Source of the DNA: Oehlia diaphana
Taxonomy: Eukaryota > Glomeromycota > Glomeromycetes > Glomerales > Glomeraceae
Assembly (NCBI GenBank): GCA_003833135.1
Contig: QZLH01000231.1
Coordinates: 86,166 to 97,115, forward strand
DNA: 10,950 nt
Direction: 5' to 3'
Shown: one piece after another, positions 1 to 6,564 of the stretch
Layout of the letters: each line of letters opens with the position of its first letter
How positions within the stretch are numbered: position 1 is the stretch's first letter
Position numbers and translations under genes: made by a program
The notes under the pieces: generated by a model
What the model saw: the letters and a program-made list of their open reading frames with translations, nothing else
Databases searched by the model: none
Told to the model about the DNA's origin: nothing

Positions 1-317
1 TAACTCAATCATCAAATAATACAATTATATCAAATAAAGCATCAAAATTTAATGCAAATAATGGTACATTCAAACGTGCATCACAAAGTATGTTTAGATC
101 TATTTTCTCGTCATTTGGTAATAAACAATTGCTAATTTTTTTTTCAGTTTATCAAAAATCAAAGGTTGACGAAACTCAAAAGATTACAAACAATAATGAC
201 GAAACTCAAAAGACTACAAGCAATTCCATTCAATTAACTATTTCTCAGGACCAATTAACAAAAATAATTCTAAGTGGTGCATTGTCAAATTCAGATTTTA
301 ATATAAAATTAGTATAA
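1..317 (+). CDS. 3' end of an unidentified Asn/Thr/Ser-rich protein gene
   Basis: The frame is open from the window edge to a TAA at 315-317, so this is the C-terminal part of a gene that starts outside the window. A probable intron lies at 88-147: a GTATGT donor, a GCTAAT branch-like site at 131-136, a pyrimidine tract and a CAG acceptor. At 60 nt it is close to the shortest introns of the neighbouring genes. Because 60 is a multiple of three, the frame also stays open if it is retained. The ATG at 90 would then be intronic and not a start codon. The spliced tail is rich in Asn, Thr, Ser, Gln and Lys and carries a short internal repeat, DETQK-(I/T)-T, seen twice. It ends in a more hydrophobic stretch containing LTKIILSGALS. 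I recognise no family and assign no function. It is convergent with TRM11. Confidence is moderate that it is coding. Confidence 0.6.
   Translation, partial: TQSSNNTIISNKASKFNANNGTFKRASQSMFRSIFSSFGNKQLLIFFSVYQKSKVDETQKITNNNDETQKTTSNSIQLTISQDQLTKIILSGALSNSDFNIKLV
88..147 (+). other. Probable 60-nt intron, length a multiple of three
   Basis: GTATGT at 88-93, GCTAAT at 131-136 and TTTTTTTTCAG ending at 147 form a complete fungal-type intron. Removing it joins a phase-1 codon (A + TT) and keeps the downstream frame. Because the intron contains no stop in this frame, retention would add 20 residues. Confidence 0.6.
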
Positions 318-333
318 TTAGCTTATTTAAATT

Positions 334-367
334 ATACAGTAATAATATCTATAATCATATACTGTAT
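334..367. repeat. Foldback ATACAGTA...TACTGTAT (8-bp arms, 18-nt spacer)
   Basis: ATACAGTA at 334-341 is the exact reverse complement of TACTGTAT at 360-367. The same pair of arms occurs again at 4955-4985 with a 15-nt spacer. TA followed by CAGT is the usual tip of Tc1/mariner-type ends, so this may be a transposon footprint or a minimal MITE. That identity is an inference. Confidence 0.55.
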
Positions 368-485
368 TTTATAAACTTCATAATTATGTAAATTTGCATT
401 TAATAATATTGAGCACGCTATAATCGCTATATTAAGCATGACGTGCAAAATATTGGTACAACGTGCACATGATGGTCCTATAGAG

Positions 486-508
486 CCGTATATTAATTAC
501 ATATACGG
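486..508. repeat. Perfect 8-bp hairpin, CCGTATAT / ATATACGG
   Basis: CCGTATAT at 486-493 and ATATACGG at 501-508 are perfect reverse complements separated by 7 nt. It lies between two converging genes, so it could be part of a 3' end or a transposon relic. It has no U-tract like a bacterial terminator. Confidence 0.5.
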
Positions 509-632
509 TATATTATTTTATTATTTTATAATTATCGAGTTGCACAATATTTTTATTTCTCCCAAAAACCACAAGCATCAATAAATGCAAAATCTGTAAG
601 TTAGCAACAACTTCAGATTTGCTTACAGGTTA

Positions 633-2885
633 TTATGTAGTATTGTCTGTATCATCATCTTGATTTTGATCTTTATTTCTTGTCCAAGTTTGTTTTTTAT
701 CGGATTTAGAAGAAAAATACTAAGTTTTTTTTTTAAAAAAAAAAAATTAAATAAAAAAAGGTATTATTAAACAAAAATTACTGGAATTTATTCACCTTTT
801 CTCTAAATAAATAATGTCCAGGTTTTTTCTTTTCTTTTGTATTTGTTATTTCTGCTTCATTAGAATTAACATCATTTTTCTTATATACAGAAGAAAGATT
901 ATCTAATCCCCTTACGTTATGTATATTAGTACGTTCACCTATGATATTATCTTTAAATTTTTCCATTGTAACTAATCTTCTTGACCATTGACCGAAATTT
1001 TGTTCACTATTTGATACAAGTCTCATTGATGAGTGTTCCGGTAAATCTGAACTTGAATATCTATATTTTGCATCATCACATAGTTATAAATAGAGTATAT
1101 GCGCACTTAAAGTTTGAAAAAAAAAAATAAAAGAGTACACACTCATCTACTAGTGTTGGTAACCAATACACTAATCTTCCTCCAAGAACTAAAAATCTCG
1201 CAGCAAATTCCAAAAGGTCAGACAATACTTCAGACATTTCATATGGTTTTGTTGGTGGATAGTAATCTTTCCCCCTTAAAGTACGTATAATAAAATGATT
1301 ATTTAATTAATGAACCTTGAACATTAAACACATTCCCTTACTCGTGTGTTCCATCAATAGTTAATGGTCGTTTTGTTGGATTCTTTCTTCCTAATGTTTT
1401 CGCTCCTGCTCGAACACCATATGGAGCTATTACAAAAAAAAAAACTATTATGAGATTTTCTCCTACAAATGCATATTAACTCTTAAGAAGATTCTATCTA
1501 TTTACGATCTGTTACTATAGCATCAAACCAAAGATTATCCCGCCATGGATGATGACAAATATCAAATACAAGCGTATCCAAGACTTTTCCCTGTAAATGA
1601 TATTGTTCCACGTTAGACTTTACAGACCTATTAGCTAATCACCAAAAAAAAAAAAAATTGAATTAAAATGATTTTCAACAAGTTTCCGCTTATGATTCAA
1701 TTAAAAACTTAATTACTTTGCCCACGAATTTGCCGTCCATCTATATCAGATCCCATCGTAAAGGATCCAAATTGTGCACAAGTAAAAAGAAAACTGCCTG
1801 TACCAACAAACGGATCGTAAATCAATTTACCCGGTGCAGCCTTTTTTAAAAAATTATAATGTTAGTCGTAAAATTAAACCAGAGTAAGATACAGATGATA
1901 AACATGTACCAATGCTTGGTTAGCCATTATTAATGATAATTCGGCATCCATTGATGTATTTCCTATATATTTACGTTTTTTCAAATTAAAAGTTTGAATA
2001 AGGTCGCGGTTCCCTGAAGCGATCTAACAGCAAATAAATAAGTTCAAATTAAAGAATAAGTTTGCTTTAATCGAAATTTCATGATAGTATATAACCTAAT
2101 ACATACTAATCTTCCAAAATATATCATAAAAGGTTCTAGTGGCGGTACAGAATCTAACCCATAATCTTCTAATACACCAAATGTTACTTCTGGATTTTTT
2201 AGATCAATATCTCCTTTAAATCCTAAATACGCAAATGAATTGATTATTCTGATTTGATAATCCGATGAACATGTCGATCCAAATGCCGATACTATAAATT
2301 TAAATGATTTATAGTCATACGCCGGCTGTTATTCATAAGGAGAAAGAAATCAGAACGAAGTTTTTTCCAAATAAAAAGACGAGTATTGCTTACCCATCTT
2401 TCAGGCTTGGCTTTTACTTGAGTGTGAACATCTTCATAAATTTTTCCCACCCCCCATAATTCATATATATTCCTATAAAATTTTAATCAGTTTAATTTCA
2501 TAATGCTAAATAATCAATTAAATTTGATTAATCACTTTATTAAAATTGCTCTTTTAACAAGCCTAGTTGCTTCTTCTTCATTATCAATTTCAATGATTAA
2601 AAACGGACACTAGAAATTAACCAAATCACATTCAATATATCAATTAGATTATTTAATTTTTAAAAAATATTACTGCTTACATTATTTTTGTATTCTTCTT
2701 TATTATATGATATTTTTACATTTTCAATTTGTGCTAAAGATTCAAGTTCAGGTAAACGAAACTCTTCATGAGCTAAATTAAAAATAGATCAATTAATTAA
2801 TTTAACCAAACCTTTGCATTAAAAAAAAATGTAAACACAATGAGAAACATATACATTGAGCAAATTGAATGAAATATTTTGTCAT
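633..2885 (-). CDS. TRM11: TRM11, tRNA (guanine(10)-N2)-methyltransferase catalytic subunit, 12 exons
   Basis: In other fungi Trm11 works with Trm112 in the cytoplasm to make N2-methylguanosine at tRNA position 10, using S-adenosylmethionine. Exons, read on the minus strand: 2885-2855, 2772-2681, 2609-2536, 2472-2394, 2325-2107, 2023-1910, 1840-1717, 1634-1506, 1426-1342, 1274-1143, 1060-796, 719-633. They total 1431 nt (476 residues), close to family length (yeast about 433, human about 463). All introns are GT-AG, 63-83 nt, and every junction keeps frame. The N-terminal half, from MTKYFIQFAQ through FKFIVSAFG, corresponds to the THUMP-containing region. Then come NLKKRKYIGNTSMDAELS (about 181-198), SAM motif I DPFVGTGS (212-219), DIDGR (235-239), catalytic DPPYG (287-291) and WSRRLVTMEK. 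The start was chosen because MTKYF matches the family N-terminus. The last exon adds a short charged tail ending in an Asp run. The start codon faces the metacaspase gene. Confidence 0.95.
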
Positions 2886-2938
2886 TTTAATTAAAATAAA
2901 GTGATGGAAAATCTACCGATAAAAAGGAGATTTTTTGA

Positions 2939-2957
2939 TGGTACGTACTACGTACCA
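2939..2957. promoter_or_regulatory. 19-bp palindrome TGGTACGTA-C-TACGTACCA
   Basis: Two perfect 9-bp arms flank a single C at 2948. The site lies in the divergent promoter, nearer TRM11. A dimeric transcription factor site is a reasonable guess from the symmetry, but no factor is identified. Confidence 0.5.
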
Positions 2958-3176
2958 CAAAATTTAGATCTTATCATTCTTATGTATGATCCGCAAAAAA
3001 TGCCGATCTTTGCAATCACGTCAGCTATCACAGACTCACAGTACCACGTTTTACAAATTGCATCTTTCTTGGCCTACAAATGTGCATCGTACTAGATAAT
3101 AATAAGTTCCAGTTCATAACCGGTTTAACAGATGAATAAATAGTATGAATTTGGTGAAATTGATTATAGATATCAA

Positions 3177-3206
3177 ATATGGAAAACATATATATGGAAA
3201 ACATAT
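3177..3206. repeat. Perfect tandem repeat, two copies of a 15-mer
   Basis: ATATGGAAAACATAT occurs at 3177-3191 and again, directly adjacent, at 3192-3206. The second copy runs into the TATA box, so the duplication is in the metacaspase core promoter. Each unit is itself partly palindromic (ATATG...CATAT). Confidence 0.75.
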
Positions 3207-3210
3207 AAAA
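3204..3210 (+). promoter_or_regulatory. TATA box of the metacaspase gene
   Basis: TATAAAA lies 40 bp upstream of the metacaspase ATG, immediately after the tandem 15-mers. If it acts as a TATA box, transcription would begin only shortly before the ATG and give a very short 5' UTR. This is motif evidence only. Confidence 0.45.
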
Positions 3211-3249
3211 AGGAAGTAAAGTTTTGTCTTTTTGGAAGTTAAGTTTATC

Positions 3250-4844
3250 ATGTCAGTTCACAAAGAAACGAAAACCTATACTTCTCCAGACGGAACTACT
3301 ACCACAACCACCACAACTACGTCATATAGTAGTAGTAGTAGCAGCGGTAATATTCCTAAAGACTTCCAAGAATTTACTAGTCATTTTAATGAGGATCCCT
3401 TTTCCTCTGATTTCTTTAAGAAATATGTAGAAAACAGCGTGCCTTCTCATGGCCAAATTAAAAAAGTAAAATATCATAAACAAGAGCAACCAAACGACGA
3501 CTTACCGGATGATTATAGTTTATTTGTTAAACCATCCGAAAAAGTCGATTTTCAGACATCAACTTGTACAGGACGTAAAAGAGCCGTTTTAATTGGAATT
3601 AATTATTATCATTCCGAATATCAATTGAGGGGTAATTTTTCATTTTTTTTAGAGGCTCCGGCAGTCAAAAAAAGAATTAATTAACCCATATTTTTTTTAA
3701 AAAAAAAGGTTGTATCAATGATGTCAACAATATCAAAAAGTTTTTGACAGGACATTATGGATTTGAAGAATCTAATATGAAAATACTAACCGATGAACAA
3801 TCGCCAAATTCGGAATTATTTCCGACAAGAGAAAATATTATTAAAGCAATAAAATGGCTTGTACACGACCCACAAGAAAACGATTCGTGAGTGTAAAACA
3901 GATTGTGTTAATTGACCAAAAAGGAAAGAACTTACAGATTATTACAAATTGTTATTTTGCAGATACTTTTTCCATTATAGTGGGCATGGAGGACAAGTTA
4001 AAGATGATGCTGGGGATGAAGAAGATGGATTTGATGAAACTATTATGCCAGTTGATTTTATGACAAATGGACAAATTATTGATGATGAATTGCACGCTTT
4101 GATGGTTGCCCCCCTTCCAAAAGGTTAGCCTTTTTTTTTTTCTTTTGTAAATTTTCTCGAAATTATGCGTCAAATAATCACGTGATTATTTTAGGAGTAA
4201 GGTTGACTGTTATATTCGATTGTTGTCATTCGGGAACTGTTCTTGATTTACCATATGTTTATTCCACTCGTGGTGTTGTCAAAGAATCAAATATTCTTTC
4301 TTTGGGAAGCAAAAGCATTTTAAATGCGGGTTTTAGTTATATTAAAGGTGGTGTTATAAAATCATTTAAAGAAATTAAAAATGCTGCAACTGAGTATCAG
4401 AAAATTCGTCGTAAGAACATCGAGACAAAGGGAAGTCCTGCTGATATCATCATGTTCAGTGGATGTAAAGATGAGCAAACTTCCGCTGATGCACAAATGG
4501 CAGGTGAACAAGTAGTCACTGGCGCTATGTCACATGCTTTGGTCACATCGTAAGTAATATAATAATATTTTCATTTATCAATAACCAAATACTAAATCTT
4601 TTATTTTTTTTAATAAATTTATTATAGGTTAAATAAAAATGCACATCCTACATACCAAGAATTATTGAATTCAATTCGTGAGGTTCTCAAAACTAAATAT
4701 GCTCAAAAACCTCAACTTAGCGCGTAAGTTTTTTCCTTTTCTAAAAAAAATTCATGTATAATCTAAAACAATTCGCTAAATTTAATATCATCTTAATTGT
4801 TTAGATCTCATGTAATGAACATGAGTGATAAATTTACCATGTAG
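3250..4844 (+). CDS. MCA1: Type I metacaspase (caspase-like cysteine protease, C14), 6 exons
   Basis: Metacaspases are calcium-dependent cysteine proteases that cut after Arg/Lys. In fungi they act in protein-aggregate clearance, ageing and regulated cell death. Exons 3250-3631, 3709-3886, 3963-4123, 4195-4549, 4628-4723 and 4805-4844 total 1212 nt (403 residues); introns are GT-AG, 71-81 nt, all in frame. The caspase fold starts at [11 protein letters not shown] (109-119). Catalytic His195 is in HYSGHGGQ and catalytic Cys251 in DCCHSG. The acidic DEEDGFDE (205-212) and [11 protein letters not shown] are family landmarks. The N-terminal prodomain of about 108 residues is not the usual Gln/Pro-rich type: it has SPDG, nine Thr, then a Ser run. 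An in-frame TTG lies upstream at 3232, but the first ATG is 3250. It is divergent from TRM11 and upstream of PPT2. The symbol follows the yeast orthologue; several paralogues are possible. Confidence 0.95.
4172..4191. promoter_or_regulatory. 20-bp palindrome with CACGTG core inside metacaspase intron 3
   Basis: Perfect symmetry about the CACGTG centre at 4179-4184, inside the intron at 4124-4194 and ending 4 bp before its exon. The ATCACGTGAT core recurs at 5104-5113 upstream of the next gene. CACGTG is the E-box bound by bHLH factors such as Cbf1. Its position in an intron near the acceptor makes a regulatory role uncertain. Confidence 0.4.
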
Positions 4845-4954
4845 CATAAATAATTGTATGGTTTGCTCATTGTATTGATTTTTTTTTTATTTATTTATTA
4901 TTATTTATTATGATTTTGATTATATATTTCATAAATTGATTGTAAGTCTTCATA

Positions 4955-4985
4955 ATACAGTATACGTATAATAAAACTACTGTAT
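4955..4985. repeat. Second copy of the ATACAGTA...TACTGTAT foldback
   Basis: ATACAGTA at 4955-4962 pairs with TACTGTAT at 4978-4985 across 15 nt. The arms are identical to those at 334-367, while the spacer sequence differs. Both copies lie just downstream of a plus-strand gene. It could be a Tc1/mariner-type end remnant or a 3'-end stem. Confidence 0.55.
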
Positions 4986-5103
4986 ACGGACAAAACTCTG
5001 AAATTATACAATAGTGGAAAAGTAAATTTTAAATTTTATTATATTTATTATATCGAATAATATTGGTATACCGTACATATGTATTCGTTTTATTATTTAA
5101 GTT

Positions 5104-5113
5104 ATCACGTGAT
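5104..5113. promoter_or_regulatory. E-box palindrome ATCACGTGAT upstream of PPT2
   Basis: A perfect 10-bp palindrome with CACGTG core, 66 bp before the PPT2 ATG. bHLH proteins of the Cbf1/USF type bind TCACGTGA in fungi and animals. Use here is inferred only from position and symmetry. Confidence 0.45.
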
Positions 5114-5179
5114 TTCACTGCAATATTCCGCATCTTTTTTTTAAAAAAGTCGTGCTTTTTAAAATTTTGTTATATTAAA

Positions 5180-5781
5180 ATGATACTTGGAATTGGAATA
5201 GATATTATCCATTTATCACGTATTAAAGCTCTTTTAACACGCAAACCAACATCCCTATTACATTTTTCCAAAAGAATTTTGTCAGATGGAGAATTAAAAG
5301 AATTTAATATTTTTTTATCTAATCAAAAAAAAAAATTGATTAGTGCTAATAATTTATCACAAAATAATTCAAAACAAGATAAAATTATGATTGATAATAA
5401 TATCATTAAATACTTGGCTGTTAGGTAAGATTCTAATATATTATAATTATTTTATTTTTTTTTGTCTAATTAAGTTTATTAAAAAAAAGATGGACTTTAA
5501 AAGAAGCAGCTTATAAAGCATTATTTCCTCGCTATCGTCTTACATGGAAAGATATATCTATAAGTAAAATCAAAGGCATGAATAATTATTATTAACGATT
5601 TTTTTATTTTTTTTTGGTTTTTTTTTTTTTTAATATAATTAATATTATTTTAGAAAAGCCACATTTAACGATCCATAATGTTAGTCAAAAAGGAATTAAT
5701 AATATTAAGGTTCATTCATCTGTTTCACATGATGAAAAATATGTTATTTCACAAGTTTTAATTGAAAGTATAACTTGCTAA
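5180..5781 (+). CDS. PPT2: AcpS-type 4'-phosphopantetheinyl transferase, probably mitochondrial
   Basis: This family moves the phosphopantetheine arm of CoA onto a Ser of acyl carrier protein. The small stand-alone fungal form (yeast Ppt2) activates mitochondrial ACP for type II fatty acid and lipoate synthesis. Exons 5180-5424, 5490-5563 and 5654-5781 give 148 residues, slightly shorter than yeast Ppt2 (about 173). The first motif is GIGIDIIHLSRI (4-15), with the metal-binding Asp8. The second is WTLKEAAYKAL (83-93), with Glu87 and Lys91. The C-terminus, VSHDEKYVISQVLIE, matches the last AcpS strand. Between motifs 1 and 2 lies an Asn/Lys-rich insertion (about 50-75). Intron 1 is 65 nt. For intron 2 the GT donor at 5564 was chosen (90 nt). 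A GC donor at 5576 (78 nt) also keeps frame and adds four residues. The start is the first ATG, directly before the family motif; no long targeting peptide is visible. Confidence 0.88.
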
Positions 5782-6019
5782 AAATTTAAAAATATTAAAA
5801 TTTTGTCAATTTAAATATTTGTTTATATTAGTTTTATTTAATTAGTGAAAATTTTCTATTTTTTTTAAATAAATTCTTATAATTGGGCTTTTTGTAATAA
5901 AAAGGAGGGAAACTACCAGAAAACATTAAATTTATATTTATATACTAAAAACGCTTCAAATATTGTAATTTGTCCAGAATTACAGTAGCATTAACTAAAA
6001 ATTTTTTTATAGCAATTTT
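5782..6019. other. AT-rich 3' flank of PPT2
   Basis: This holds the PPT2 3' UTR and AT-rich spacer up to the left inverted end of the outer transposon-like element. I see no gene and no further repeat in it. Confidence 0.6.
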
Positions 6020-6049
6020 CAGGACCCCGGACATCACATATATAGCTCA
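6020..6049 (+). repeat. Left inverted end of the outer element
   Basis: Matches the reverse complement of 10029-10058 at 22 of 30 positions, with transitions only. It is the more GC-rich and so probably the less decayed end. Confidence 0.6.
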
Positions 6050-6061
6050 CACTTGAGTTTT

Positions 6062-6199
6062 AGCAAATTCAATCAAAATTAGGTTAAACTCATAATTTTA
6101 GATAGAGCAAATTGATTGAAAATTAATTAATAGTCATAATTATGAGTTTTACAAATTGTGTTGATTTTACAAAGTCATATTTTATATTTGAGCAAAATT
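6062..6199 (+). repeat. AGCAAATT words and a 12-bp inverted repeat near the left end
   Basis: AGCAAATT occurs at 6062-6069 and 6106-6113, with AGCAAAATT at 6191-6199. TTGAGTTTTAGCAAATT at 6053-6069 is repeated exactly at 9920-9936. A perfect inverted repeat, AAACTCATAATT at 6086-6097 and AATTATGAGTTT at 6138-6149, lies among them. Such clusters near element ends are often transposase-binding sites, but here the words run in the same direction on both sides. Confidence 0.45.
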
Positions 6200-6249
6200 G
6201 GTATCTTTTTTTAACTTATCCTTTTTTTAAAAAAAATATCAGTTTCAGG

Positions 6250-6257
6250 GTCTGGTT
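6250..6257. repeat. Left 8-bp target-site duplication of the hAT element
   Basis: GTCTGGTT directly abuts the left terminal repeat. GTCCAGTT abuts the right one at 9170-9177. Six of eight bases agree and both differences are transitions. Eight bp is the hAT hallmark length. Confidence 0.65.
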
Positions 6258-6269
6258 TAGTGTTCAGAC
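6258..6269 (+). repeat. Left terminal inverted repeat of the hAT element
   Basis: TAGTGTTCAGAC, an exact reverse complement of 9158-9169. TAGTG/CAGTG tips are typical of hAT elements. Beyond 12 bp the similarity continues loosely: GGGTAAACCGG at the left compares with CCGTAAACCG at the right. Confidence 0.85.
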
Positions 6270-6280
6270 ACAGATTGATA

Positions 6281-6380
6281 ATGGGTAAACCGGATCTATC
6301 CAATAGTAAAATCCAAAACCGGATTAAAAATTTTAAAGAATTTTCTATCCGGTTTCTAAATCGGGTCCAAACCGGTTCAA
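6281..6380. repeat. Left subterminal CCGG repeats of the hAT element
   Basis: AAACCGGAT is at 6287-6295 and 6316-6324, its reverse complement ATCCGGTTT is at 6347-6355, and AAACCGGTT at 6369-6377. Short repeats in both orientations near the ends are binding sites for the BED finger in studied hAT systems; that role is inferred here. Confidence 0.7.
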
Positions 6381-6564
6381 CCATTATTATAAAAGGTTAC
6401 TTAACAGGTAAATAGCGGGTATATAACAGTTCATGTAACACAATTAATTATCAAAAGCCACGTATCTTATTTCTTAAATAAAAAATTAAAAAAAAATTCA
6501 TATTTCATAGTTATAAAATGAAAATTATTTAAAATGTATCTTTATTCTTTTAACCGACCCAGTA

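Larger units (their letters stand above)
318..632. other. Intergenic region between convergent genes
   Basis: No supported gene lies between the stop of the left gene and the stop of TRM11. The region is AT-rich and holds two small inverted repeats (334-367 and 486-508). It also holds a repeated ACGTGCA word around 440-470. Both 3' UTRs and polyadenylation sites should fall here, but I cannot pin them down. Confidence 0.6.
2886..3249. promoter_or_regulatory. Divergent promoter between TRM11 and the metacaspase
   Basis: These 364 bp separate the two ATGs and must hold both promoters and 5' UTRs. The region contains a 19-bp palindrome 54 bp upstream of the TRM11 ATG, a perfect 15-bp tandem repeat and a TATA box 40 bp before the metacaspase ATG. 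A 64-codon open frame at 2904-3095 crosses the palindrome but has no recognisable motif and is not annotated as a gene. Confidence 0.7.
4845..5179. other. Intergenic region between the metacaspase and PPT2
   Basis: There is no supported gene in these 335 bp. They hold the metacaspase 3' UTR (a TTTATTTATTATT-rich stretch near 4880-4910), the foldback at 4955-4985, and the PPT2 promoter with the E-box palindrome at 5104-5113. Confidence 0.65.

Noticed and set aside
118..147. A 30-nt mini-intron with GTAATA donor
   Set aside because: Far shorter than every other intron here. A better GTATGT donor at 88 uses the same acceptor and gives 60 nt.
778..1026. Separate small minus-strand gene of 82 codons
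   Set aside because: It is exon 11 of TRM11 (starting at an internal Met) read into the last intron.
2904..3095. Open frame of 64 codons in the divergent promoter
   Set aside because: No recognisable motif, no clear splice context, and it occupies the only space for two promoters. A chance open frame is more likely.
3177..3206. CRISPR-like or satellite array
   Set aside because: Only two directly adjacent copies, no spacers, and a eukaryotic context.
3952..4173. Minus-strand frame opposite the metacaspase exon 3
   Set aside because: It is the antisense shadow of a conserved catalytic exon.
4182..4194. GTG as a start codon for a separate caspase-like fragment
   Set aside because: It is the 3' end of intron 3. 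The coding part continues from exon 3 with [14 protein letters not shown].
5782..6019. tRNA or other structured RNA gene in the intergenic regions
   Set aside because: No cloverleaf, A-box/B-box pair or other recognisable RNA signature was found in this or the other gaps.
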